Part shown: positions 36,798 to 64,000 of the stretch, piece after piece | Layout: the number at the start of each line of letters is the position of its first letter | Position numbering within the stretch: position 1 is the stretch's first letter | Source: Watersipora subatra | Taxonomy: Eukaryota; Bryozoa; Gymnolaemata; Cheilostomatida; Watersiporidae | Assembly: GCF_963576615.1 (NCBI RefSeq) | Contig: NC_088716.1 | Location: forward strand, 55,623,415-55,687,414 | DNA length: 64,000 nucleotides | Reading direction: 5' to 3' | The notes under the pieces: generated by a model | The model's input: the letters and a program-made list of their open reading frames with translations, nothing else | The model's database searches: none | Told to the model about the DNA's origin: nothing | Made by a program: the position numbers and the translations under genes

Positions 36798-39700
36798 ATG
36801 GCGTCACATCCTGCCCAAATACCCCAGCAACAGATGCCAATGCAGCCACAGTTTGTGTATATCAACTCGGCTCAAAGTAACGTTTCGTCGAGACCCATGC
36901 TCAATGTGCGATATTTCAAGTCTAAGATCGCTGCTGTTAAAGGGTAGGTTTTGAATGATGAGTTCAGCTGATAAGCTGGACTGGTGAGAGTTAAGACAAA
37001 AAAGAGATGAGTTGTGTTTTATCACGGTATGTAGCTACCTTAGGGTTTATTTATCATGGATTGTAGGCCGAAGTTGTAAAATGTCCAGTAAGTTGAGTAG
37101 CTTATTCTGAAAATATTTTGCAAAATGGGTGAATAGTTTGAAATTTTGCTTGGGGATAATAACACTAATGTATGTTTTTACTTATGTATTGCTTTTGGCT
37201 AACTCAATTTTGTATACTATTGAATGATAAGGAGGTACAACATTTTGTATATCACTGTTCACTTATATAGTTCAAGTATGGATTATATTCATCGATCCAA
37301 ATTGCTCTGCAGTTTGAAAAGATAAAAATTCCATTTTAATTATGAAAATCTGTATACATGTCTTGTTTTTTTCTTTTGCTGTACATCAGATATGTGATAC
37401 ATAATAAAACATGGCTTACACTAATTGAATTTTTTTTTACAAGTTTTCTCTCGCTTAACTATATTTATACGTTTTCCTACTTATAACTACGTATTGAAAT
37501 AGTCCAGCCAATCATAAGGTTCTAAAAGATATTGTTTCTACTGTCATAATTAATATTTTAGTATTTCATTTTCAGCAAACAAAAAGGTATATGGTAATCA
37601 TTATTATCAATCATTAAAGGTATTCTAGTATAATATGAAAATTATTGTTCATAACCTCTTATTATGTCCAGCTCTCACCAACCTTTCACATAGTAATTTA
37701 AAACTAAGCATCCTGATAACAAATTCATCTTATCTATAATCCTCAACGTATGAAACGGTGATTGTCTCCTAGTTACATGAAAGAGAGACCTTTGGTCTCT
37801 TTGATTTGCTGAAAAGTACAGTGTCATGTATTGTTTGCTTTTAGCAGATTGGTTAATATTTGCACTGCATTGTTTATTAAATCACTGATACTGCAGTCTG
37901 TTTTGAAAAGACCTCAGTAACTTGTCAGTAGTGAATTATAATGGAATATTAACAAACAACTGTTTATAGGTTAACACTAGCTCAGCTTGTACTCGGACTG
38001 ACTGTCTTTATCCTCCATGTCGTAACAACTGCAATTAACGATCACCTGAACAACTTGATTGCTGAGTTAAAGGACAAGTATGTCAGTTACTATTTCCTCG
38101 ATGGTTTTGTGGACAACGGCGCTACAGGTGTTTGGGTTGGGCTTCTTGTAAGTAATTCTGTGTCTATCGTTTAATTGAGAGTGTATTCATTTGTATTGAA
38201 CTTGATTGGCAGCTTGGTTTAGTAACTGCTGCCTCTTGTGCCAATAAAATGAAAACGAATTGAAGTCTGACTTCCACAGAACTCTGGCTCCCCATTGAAG
38301 TCTGACCTTTTCGAATGCATTGCTTATGGGTAACAGCTTGAACCCGAGTGTGAGTTTTGACAGAGCAGAGGCATGTGCAAACAGAAATGTTATGTTTAGT
38401 CATATTTTCTTCTTAAAACTCGTTTGGCCAATGTGAGTTTTGAGATCATCTCCTCGATTAAAGTGGCGTTGTATAATTTATGCACAATTTAAAATGACTG
38501 TATTTTAAATGATTTATATTTCTAAATGGTTAGTGAAACTTCCTTTATTTTAGTACTGTGTATGAACACTCAATTAATTATGTTATTGTTGTTGGGTGTA
38601 TTGAATAATACTTATCCTGCAGCTGTCTAATTAGCAATAAAAACCATCAGCCCACCAGTTACATAAAGTAGTGAGATCTGGTTGAGAATAAACATTATTT
38701 ATTTTGAAGATTAGCCGTTGTGATAACCTTCACCAATGCGAAGTTTGAACTGAACCTGATGTGATAGGTAGACTCCCTGATGTTATAGGTAGAGTCCCTG
38801 ATGTTATAGGTAGAGTCCCTGGTGTTATAGGTAGGCTCCCTGATATTATAGGTAGACTCTGTGATGTTATAGGTAGTCTCTGATGTTAAAGCTAGGGTCC
38901 CTGATATTATAGGTAGAGTCCCTGATGTTATAGGTAGAGTCCCTGATGTTATAGGTAGAGTCCCTGATGTTATAAGTAAAGTCCCTGATGTTAGAAGTAG
39001 CATTCCTGATGTTATAGGTAGACTCCCTGATGTTATAGGTAGACTTCGTGATGTTATAGGTAGTCCCTGATGTTATAGCTAGAGTCCCTGATGTTATAGA
39101 TAGAGTCCCTGATGTTATAGATAGAGTCCCTGATGTTATAAGTAAAGTCCCTGATGTTATAGATAGAGTCCCTGATGTTATAGATAGAGTCCCTGATGTT
39201 ATAAGTAAAGTCCCTGATGTTATAGGTAGAGTCCCTGATGTTATAGGTAGAGTCCCTGATGTTATAGGTAGAGTCCCTGATGTTATAGGTAGAGTCCCTG
39301 ATGTTATAAGTAGAGTCCCTGATGTTATAAGTAGAGTCCCTGATGTTATAAGTAGAATTCCTGATGTTATAAGTAGAGTCCCTGATGTTATAAGTAGAGT
39401 CCCTGATGTTATAGGTAGACTCCTGATGTTATAGGTAGACTCCGTGATGTTATAGGTAGTCTCTGAGGTTATAACTAGGGTCCCTGATGTTATAGGTAGA
39501 GTCCCTGATGTTATAGGTAGGGTCCCTGATGTTATAGATAGAGTCCCTGATGTTATAAGTAGAGTCCCTGATGTTATAGGTAGAGTCCCTGATGTTATAG
39601 GTAGAGTCCCTGATGTTATAGGTAGAGTCCCTGATGTTATAGGTATAGCCCATGATGTTATAGGTAGTCTCTGATAACCTGTTGTATCAAGCTTTGTCAT

Positions 39701-42356
39701 CCGCCTAAGAAGTTTGTGCCATTTTTGAGGTCATGTTTCAAATTTTAACTTCATAACATACCTTAGTATTACTCCACTCTGCAACCAAATTAATCCTGCC
39801 ACAACACAACTGATTGCTAGATGAAGTCTTACTTGATACTCGGTTCAAGCCATTAATTTGAATTTCTGACTTGTTTACATTTTACTTTATAGTGAACTTT
39901 TTTAAATGCATACAGATTTTTTTTGTAATTACGTGTCAAAAATATGACTGATATAGACTAGGTAACTTTCATTAGTCAGAGAACATTCTATTTTAGACTG
40001 TGATCGCTGCAAGCATCGGAGTGGCAAGCTACAAACAGCAAAGGAAAAGTTTGGTAAGATTCAGATTTATACCTCGTATTGTGTGAACAATCCGTCAAAT
40101 ATCGAGTATGATGTCTCCTTAGTAGGGGCTGTACGTGTGTTTAACAGCATTGACAATATCTCTATAATCTTGGCTGAACATGTCTGAGTCCAGTGACAAG
40201 GGAACCTTAAGGAGTGGAGACATGTTCAGTTGCAGGGAGCAATTTGTGTTCAATTTGAGATCAATCTTGTTATTCCTGTCACTACCAGTGATATTTTTTC
40301 GGCAACTGAACCCCAGCCTGTGTTTTGCAGGTCAAGCGTTCTTTATATTGTATATCGTATTACTCATCGCTTAAAGACTTCCTGTTAGGCATGTTTTCAG
40401 ACACGGCTCGTCTCACTCTGACATTAAAGATGTATATATATAGAGTGTTTAGTAAGCCTGCTGTGGTACCAGTATCTACTGTGACTGCAAGTTTATTAAT
40501 ATGCCTATCAGCTTTTGTAGATGTCAACTAATGTATAGAAAGGTGTGGATTCCTTTTGCAGCATTTGTGAGATGCGGTAAGCAAAGCTAGGCAACAAAAT
40601 TTGCTGCATCCTTAATCTGCCAGATTCTTATTATGTATCCATCACCCCAAAAATTTGATTAGAAAATATTGCTCAAGTTTTTACTAGGCTTCTATAAAAG
40701 TCCCCCTCTCAGCTGACAAATATAGCTTGATCTCTACTCAGGCATACCTTACACATGACAGTAAGCTAGTAGCCACACAAACATCACCTTTCATCAGTAA
40801 CTAATCAACAATGATTACCATGCACTCCATAAACACATTGTTGCATGTAGATTGTGACTCACCTCGTTCTGAACGTAATACTTATCATAGCATATCCAGT
40901 GCTTATGGCGACTCTGTCCGGCAACATGGGGCGATTGTTAGCCTGCAGGAATGAAGGAGAGTCCTATTACAGGTAATTACATTGTATACCTGCTTGTGAA
41001 TGCTATTATCATAGTCATGCTATTTCCTTACAACTGACATGCTTTCAATATGCATTGAGCCATTTGAATAATCCTGTCTGTTTAGTTACATTTCTGCTAG
41101 TTTGTTTACCATTTTTGTTTTACAGTTAGATACAAATTGTTTTACTGCAGGCCACATTTTTTTAAATATAGATGTTGATTTTGCTGTTGGGGGTTATAAA
41201 CAGAGTTGTTTTGTTTCTGCAATGGAATTACTAATTATTCTATTGTCAGCGGTAACAATAGTAATAACAATAGTAGCAATAACAAATTCTCTTTAGGAGG
41301 AGCTACTACAACTACGATTACCACTATGACAGCGGTTATGGTCGCTATGGCAGTACAACCACACAAAAGCCTTTCTACTTGTACGGGGAGGAGTTCTCAG
41401 GGAGTTCTGGAACATTCTATTGTCGACATGTAAGTTTTTTTATGATTTTAGTGGTATACAACGGTAATTCATCTAACTTGCTCTTTGGAAGGGCTTGGTC
41501 GCACTATTCGACTTAGCCTTACCCTGTCAAAACTGTTTTAGGCAATTTTTAAGGCTTGGGTAGCACTTGATGCAATAATGCTCGTATGCGCAGTAGGACA
41601 GTTTGCCATCACTATGGGTCTCCTTATTAACAACTCGATGGCTGTATGTGGCTGCTGCCGACGAACTGGTTGCTGCGGGAGTTGCTGCTGTCGGTCCTGC
41701 TATGATCCTGATGATGAGGTAACTTCATTTATTCAATTGTGGTGTTGGTTGTGATTGACTGTAGTCTGCACATCTGACTGCCTTCAAGCTCTGTTTAATA
41801 TCATGTGGTAATGGTTCTGTGTAGGCCGACCATGTGGTTTCCTATCACGCTCAGCCAAGGATGACACCAATGCAGATGCAGCCTGTTCCACAGCTGCAAG
41901 TCATGCCACAAGTGCATGGTCAACCAGCTGCCATCAACTATCAGTATATGCAGCAACCATTTGGTGCAGCCACTCCTAATTTTGCCACTCCAGTTGCCCT
42001 TTCTTCTCAGACAGCGGCGCCTGCAGTTCCTTCTCAGGGAGCTGGCAGCAATTCAGGTTAGGATTTAAACAGAGATTGTTTGAATTGTCTTTTAAATAAC
42101 TTGTTCAGCTGTAGCAGTATTCAGATGTTAACTTGCTAATCTGGTAATTCTAAGGCTTGTTCTATTCTATTTCATTAGCAGGTAGCTCTATGTTGTGGAA
42201 AGCCTTTGGTTTTACAGCTTCTACTTGAATACTTTTAATGAGAAGATCCATGATTATTGAAAACCGTGTAATTCTTGTTTGTATTCTTTAGAAGCGAAAT
42301 GGGAAGAGCTGCCACCCGAGTATGCTAGTGTCTTGCAGAATAATAGTTCTGCTTAG
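36798..42356 (+). CDS. Four-transmembrane protein A with PPxY tail (MS4A/TMEM255-like), eight exons
   Basis: Exons: 36798-36943, 37970-38147, 39997-40053, 40851-40972, 41297-41429, 41542-41718, 41825-42056, 42292-42356, giving 1110 nt and 369 aa. The Q/P/M-rich cytosolic N-terminus leads to TM1 (~50-72), a ~30-residue first loop, TM2 (~101-122, GVWVGLLTVIAASIG), a basic short loop (YKQQRKS) and TM3 (~128-150). A Tyr/Gly-rich second loop follows, with Cys159 and Cys210 (FYCRH) likely disulfide-bonded. TM4 is at ~217-240, followed by a cysteine patch (CGCCRRTGCCGSCCCRSC) probably palmitoylated, a Q/P-rich tail (VSYHAQPR...) and a terminal LPPEY, a WW-domain ligand. The topology and the IW.G motif of TM2 recall MS4A/CD20-like proteins; the 'SYHAQP' tail and PPxY recall TMEM255. 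Family placement is uncertain, but the gene model is strongly supported by its paralogue at 44193-60865. Confidence 0.85.
38757..39677. repeat. 21-bp minisatellite (gatgttataggtagagtccc + t), ~44 copies
   Basis: Located in intron 2 of tetraspan gene A. Because the period is 21, a minus-strand frame stays open for 277 codons (ITSGTLP / YNIRDST readings). Occasional single-base indels between units switch frames, so coding is unlikely. Confidence 0.9.
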
Positions 42357-44192
42357 TTCTGTCCACCAACTCGAGTTCTTTGGTTTAGGACTAACAGAAG
42401 AGTATATGATAAAAGATATCCTAGTCTCATATATATTTTATGTGTGTTTATATTTTCATCTAGCACCGGTTATACATGCTGCTCATAACTAGCCCATCGG
42501 CTACTGTTTTTGCAGAGTTTTATTACGATTGCTTTTTAAACTCTGAACAACTCCATTGTCTCTGTTGCAATGTCTTATCCCAATGCGCTGCCGACCTTTT
42601 ATCGTAATTTGTGTTTAATGAATATTCTTATTTTACTTGTTATCTTACTGCTGTTACTTCCAACTAAAGGAAACCGCGTTATTATATATTGTACTTTCAA
42701 CTATGATCCTTCTATACAGTTTATTTAGCACTAAAAATACATCTATAGAAATCTTTCATGTTAGCAAAACTTGGCTATTTCTATTTGTTTTAGCGATAAG
42801 GTCACTATTTTGAGCCGATGGTTTGTGTACTGGATCTAGACAAATCTATATGCTTTCATACTATTTAGTATTCCCGTAATAATGACCAGACACGTCATCT
42901 TCAATGTGCCTACATCTAGTTTGAGGTTACATTTTATGAATGTCTTTGAGACTGTACAGTAACATTCTAAAACACTTGGGCGTCTTTCTACCTTGTAGCA
43001 AATGACAAAAGTAAGGGTGCAGTCATTGTTGATGGTACAACCTTCAATAGTTTTGAGAACAGCTCAACAGCTTCATTGAAAGCCGAAATAGGTATCTGTT
43101 TGCATTCGTCTCAGGATTTTGAGCATAAATTCTGAAAATACAGGGCATTTGCACCAGTATGATTTTCTGCTTTGTCTCTGGTTAAAAAGTTAGGTATGTT
43201 CATTACATTTTTGTAATAGAAGGTACCAGTCATTTTTCACATACAATAACAAGTTTCCTTGGTGTATTCTGTTCTTGAAACGAAATTCAGGCTGTGTAAA
43301 AATGATTTTCGCTAGTAAAATACAAAATGTTAGCCTTCAGAGAGGTCTTATTTTATTCAAAGAACAGTGGGTCACCAGTTTATTAGCAAAACTGCTTTCC
43401 TGTGGCATGTAGCTTCCTGGGACAGTAACATCTCTACCTGAATGTTCTATGTCAGTAAGTTGTCTCTGCCAGCTTCCAGAAAGTGCACCTTGCTTACAAA
43501 CACCTAAGGTGTGACCAGTATACCAAGTTCTGCACAAAAACTGAAATGTGTCGAGCAGGTACAGTGACGATCAAATGTATGACATAAAAACCACAAAGCT
43601 TAAAAAAGGAAGCTTGATTGGTAAATGTGGAACTAAGTGAATCATGTAATGTAATACTTAGCTCCGCTGTAATTACATTGTAAATCACACTGGCTAGTAT
43701 TACTTGGTAATACTAGTCAATGTAAGTTTAGAATAGATTTTCTACATGTAGTTAGAAAATCTATTCTAAAATGTAGTTTACAATATATGAACAGACCTAA
43801 TACAAACAATTTGTTACAAATGACTAGTTCCTTTTTACCACACTAATACAGACCAACTCTAGAGAAAACACTACTTACATTGGATGCGAGTCAATATTTT
43901 TTACCAGTCCTGAGCACTTTGTTTATTGGTTGGTATTTTTGTTTTTATGTGGACTCTGCATGCAAATGAATTCACTAATATACGTGCATTTGTAATAATA
44001 TGTCTAAGTATTTATCAAAAATTATCTATAAGGAATCAATATTCATCTCTCAGCCTTCACAAAGAGTGCTTACTGAGGCAGCCGCAACAGCTTACTGTTA
44101 ACTCCAAGGAATAACAATTACCTGTAGACAATAGAATGTTATAGATTAGTAATTTTATATTCATCTGGCAACAGCTCAGTAGTGGCAGCACC
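42357..44192. other. Spacer between the two tetraspan paralogues
   Basis: 3' UTR of gene A and the upstream region of gene B. No exon seen. It contains two adjacent perfect inverted repeats at 43694-43716 and 43727-43770. Confidence 0.5.
43694..43770. repeat. Two adjacent perfect hairpins
   Basis: CTAGTATTAC (43694-43703) pairs with GTAATACTAG (43707-43716) across a 3-nt loop. TTTAGAATAGATTTTCTA (43727-43744) pairs with its exact inverse at 43753-43770 across an 8-nt loop. Confidence 0.9.
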
Positions 44193-60865
<16,673 letters not shown>

Positions 60866-61230
60866 GATCCTCTACATTGTAAGATAATATTCATTCCCTC
60901 AAAACTGCCATGGAAATATCTACTTATCGATCTCCTACTTCTGATGAGCTGCTGATGGCCTGCAACAGCACAACTGAAATGTTTATTTTGGTAAACTGTA
61001 ACTGCTTTTTGTCAACACAACATGTAACAGACATTTGGAAGGCAACTTGAAGCTTTTTGGGAAGCTAATTGAACTCTACTGCGTTTTACACAACTGCTGC
61101 ATAGTACTCATTGTACTAATGTTGCTGCTAATCTGTCATGCTAGAATCCAGTATACTTTTCGCTCACTTTTATATGTTTTTTTAAAGATTTTTTCACATA
61201 TTTAAAGTATTTTTCATGTATGTATTTAAA

Positions 61231-61236
61231 AATAAA
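61231..61236 (+). promoter_or_regulatory. Candidate poly(A) signal of tetraspan gene B
   Basis: AATAAA about 365 nt downstream of the stop at 60863-60865, in an AT-rich tract. Confidence 0.4.
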
Positions 61237-62039
61237 CAAGTTAGAGAATACTTAAGCTGTTCTTTAAACTATGAGTTGAAGTCGGAAACATAAATATTAT
61301 AACAGTACTTCATCAAACTTGGCAATATGCATGTAACGTGTATTTAAATCCTTTTATCAAAAACTTATATACCGTAACCAAGTAGTTAATTACATAATGT
61401 AAATATTTTTTCAAGTCCCCCACTGTTATAATTTATTACTACACACTCGCATTATATAAGTTTTATATAAGTAGCTCTTATCAAACTTGGTAAAGTATAT
61501 GTATTTAAAATCCATTAATCGAAAATTTATATAACCAAGTAGTTACATGTAATTATATAATTTAAATCCTTTTTGAAAGTTTCTATGTTTATATACGTAA
61601 GCTTATCAAACAGCGGTTAATTCCAATTAGAAAAATAATAGTGTAATAATAATAGAGTGTTATGAAAAATATTTTTAATTTAATTTGACCCTCTGTGTGT
61701 TGTTTATAAACTTTTATTGGTGTGGCTAGTACACTATTAGTAATTTACTACCTGTCATAACCACCCAAAAAGGTGAACACAGCAAACCAGACCAGAGCCT
61801 CAAAAATGCCCGTATCTCGATCGAAGTAACTCTCCTATTGTAAGGAGAAGCTATATGGGCTATAAATAGAGCAAAAAATTGTCATTTTAATTCCAGTAGT
61901 TTCTGGATGAACAACTCTATCTGTTGCAGACTGAATCAAGATTAAATCAGTTTTTTTAGCAAAATACAAAAGAAATAAAAATTGGTGAATAATAGCAGTC
62001 TGATCAAGGATGAGCTCCAGTTGCACCTATCTAGACTGA

Positions 62040-62320
62040 GCTCAGAAGAATTGAAGTCATTCTGTTACAAGTTTCATGCTTCGGTTACATTGACCTCTTA
62101 TTTCGGGTTTTGTCATTTGTGGTCACCATCGCAAATGATCTTCCTCTAGGTATATTACTCTTGTGACCATTTGCTCCTGAGATTTGGCACATGAGCAATT
62201 GTGATTGGACGTCCTTTCTAATGCCACCAATAGTCCTTCTGTGACTAGAACCAGCAACCTGCTGATCTAAGTCGAATGACTAACCACTGAATCACGTCTG
62301 CTAGTTTCAGTTACCTTGAA
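62040..62320 (-). mobile_element. tRNA-derived SINE-like repeat (minus strand)
   Basis: The reverse strand of ~62235-62310 reads as a tRNA-like region: 'gtgattcagtggttagtcat' (A-box side) and 'ggttgctggttctagtcac' (B-box side). About 200 bp of non-tRNA body follows. Boundaries are uncertain. Confidence 0.45.
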
Positions 62321-62426
62321 AGCAACTGAACTGATGACTGTGACATCAGAAGCTTCCATTTGGAGAAACGACTTCAATTACCTTTCGTTGTTACTCTTAG
62401 TTAAAGATGTATTGTACACAAAATTG

Positions 62427-62785
62427 TAGTAGATTCTATCAGAAAGTATTAGTACTTTTTAAATAATTTGCTATTTTTTTTCATGTTTTAGGGGATTTGA
62501 ATGCCAGGATGTTTCAAGATTAAAATCAATGAAACTTGGCCGAGGTTAAAATGTGCACATGCAAACGAAAGTGCGATTATGATGTCTATAGTTGCATTTC
62601 AACAAATAGATCGACAAGATACAGATGCAAATCCTGCAATCTGAATGCAATAGCCGATATCAATAACAAGAGAGGCAGCCGAGCAACTAGTGATGTCATT
62701 TCAGCATATATTTCTCTTCCGAGTGTTTTAACCGTGATTAAATTTTGTCAATTTTAATCTTGAAACGTATACTGGCAGTCAGTCA
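62427..62785. mobile_element. Foldback element, right-truncated relative of 23663-24062
   Basis: Begins 'gtagtagattctatcagaaa' and keeps the left arm, middle and the first part of the right arm ('caattttaatcttgaaacgt'). It stops where the TPBG-like duplication starts. Confidence 0.7.
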
Positions 62786-64000
62786 ATCCCGCTCACACCC
62801 ATTCAACAGTGATTTCTAACAGACAAAATACTTTGAATAATCTGGACAATGGTTAGAATTTTGCTAAAGATTACCAATTTTAAACAACGAAAGGCATCTG
62901 TCAATTGGTATCGCAAGGTACAGATAATAAAGTTAAAGGGAATTGTATTCTGACAGTTCACTAGCCCCATCATTTTTTCTGTATCTGGGCAGTCACTTCT
63001 CAAAGGATAAAACTTGGCATATCTAACTAGAGTATCTAGGACATGCTTTGGCTAAATCTAGAACACCCTGGAATACGAATAGTCTACGGGACATATACTT
63101 ACAGCGGTATAGCAATTACTCGCTCGTGGAAAGCATGATGTCTTAACAAAGAAAGAGCAAGATGTCAGTGCCCAGCGGACTTTCGAATTAAATAAATTTG
63201 CATCAGAATGACCTCTGTAAAACTAGCCTCACAAGTATTAACTTAAGCCTCACTTATTAGCTCACAAATTAGCCTCACTTAAGTATTAACCAAGTGTATA
63301 TAATTGGTCAGGCAGCGTACAGAGCAAAGTGATAGTCAAATATTTTTATGAAAGCTGGTCAAAAAGATAGAGCATCTCAAAACGATCTTGCCTGCAAGGG
63401 TCGATTTATTGCTAAAACATTCAAAGTATAATCTTGCAACTGGGAGATTCACGTAAAAAAAAACTGAGCAACGATATTAAAAATTAGAATTAGTAAAAAC
63501 TTAACAAAAATATCAAACAGATTTGCATCAAAATTAGCTGCTTTGGAGAGGGTAAAAAGCCTGCTTCTATAAAATGATAAAAATGAGCTATTAGCTAACA
63601 ACTAACTAACAACTGAGCTATACTTCGCTCCATAGATAGAAAAGTCATGCTTACTTCCGAGCATCTCCTTGCAAGCGATGTACTTGTTGATGAAGAATGA
63701 GCGGTTAAGAATGAGAACGATAACAGCGATAACAGTGATAATCCCGATGACGATAATGAGAATCACATATGATGATTGTTTTGTATCAGTTACCTCCTTG
63801 CACACCAAGTCGGAGAGCTTGTAGTCGAGTAGGGCAGCGCCAGCCTGCATGTATAACACCAGCGCAAGGCCTTGAATGCATTATCAAACAGTGGATTTTA
63901 TCATGTATCATGTAACAGTATGTATGGATGGCATCAGCAGTGAACTACATTCGGTACTCACTTAATGACGGGTGATGTTCTGAAGACCCGTCATTAGGCT
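62786..64000. repeat. Segmental duplication, copy 2, running off the window
   Basis: Second copy of 20886-22140. Differences are few in the 3' flank and exon, and include one base fewer in a poly-A run and small indels in the intron side (e.g. after 'cagcctgcatgtata'). Confidence 0.95.
63602..63844 (-). CDS. TPBG: Second copy of the TPBG-like terminal exon (partial gene)
   Basis: Encodes the same 80 residues as 21705-21947: LRRCT end (AGAALLDYKLSDLVC), TM helix and tail ending YSSVVS. The acceptor (tgcag before 63844) and the downstream AATAAA are intact. Exons upstream of it would lie beyond the window, so this is either a full recent paralogue, a 3' fragment, or an assembly duplicate of the other allele. 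The other six exons are not visible here. Confidence 0.75.
   Translation of the reverse strand, partial: AGAALLDYKLSDLVCKEVTDTKQSSYVILIIVIGIITVIAVIVLILNRSFFINKYIACKEMLGSKHDFSIYGAKYSSVVS

Larger units (their letters stand above)
60866..62426. other. 3' flank of gene B
   Basis: No gene seen. AT-rich to ~61780, then a SINE-like sequence on the minus strand. Confidence 0.5.

Noticed and set aside
38867-39700. 277-codon minus-strand open frame (ITSGTLP repeats)
   Set aside because: It is entirely a 21-bp satellite in an intron; the triplet period alone keeps it open, and no flanking splice-compatible exon supports it.

Overview
This is an AT-rich metazoan window. Genes are split into many short GT-AG exons, and minisatellites, tRNA-derived SINEs and small non-autonomous DNA transposons are abundant. 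Nothing looks bacterial. The gene content (an LRRN-like LRR-Ig-FN3 receptor, a trophoblast-glycoprotein-like LRR protein, a Golgi GOLM-like protein, four-pass membrane proteins) suggests a bilaterian invertebrate. A lophotrochozoan is my guess, but the sequence alone does not prove it.

Layout. (1) 572-2460 (+): terminal exon of an LRRN-family neuronal-type receptor. (2) 4144-18212 (+): a ten-exon gene I assembled by matching intron phases; it encodes a type II coiled-coil Golgi-type membrane protein of about 630 aa with an internal coding minisatellite. (3) 21705-31337 (-): a seven-exon gene for a 378-aa signal peptide/LRR/transmembrane protein resembling TPBG (5T4/WAIF1). Its fifth intron carries a 2.16-kb, 54-bp minisatellite that is open in frame throughout. 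(4) 31338-36797: a divergent intergenic region with a tandem array apparently derived from the TPBG-like first exon, a hAT-type non-autonomous transposon with a clear 8-bp target duplication, and an unassigned membrane-protein-like open stretch. (5) 36798-42356 (+) and 44193-60865 (+): two tandem paralogues of a four-transmembrane protein, each with eight exons and the same series of intron phases. Both have a cysteine-rich patch after TM4 and end in a PPxY motif. The second gene is swollen to 16.7 kb by intronic minisatellites and a local 1.8-kb tandem duplication. (6) 62786-64000: a near-identical second copy of the last exon and 3' region of the TPBG-like gene, joined to a truncated foldback element and running off the window.

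The identified genes encode secreted-pathway or membrane proteins: two LRR cell-surface proteins, a Golgi type II protein and two tetraspan proteins with WW-domain ligands. I see no evidence that they form one pathway; the tetraspan pair is clearly a gene duplication. The most notable points are the assembled TPBG-like gene with its large in-frame intronic satellite and its duplicated 3' end, and the paralogous tetraspan pair. Exon boundaries were read by eye from splice signals and phase agreement, and no database search was possible.
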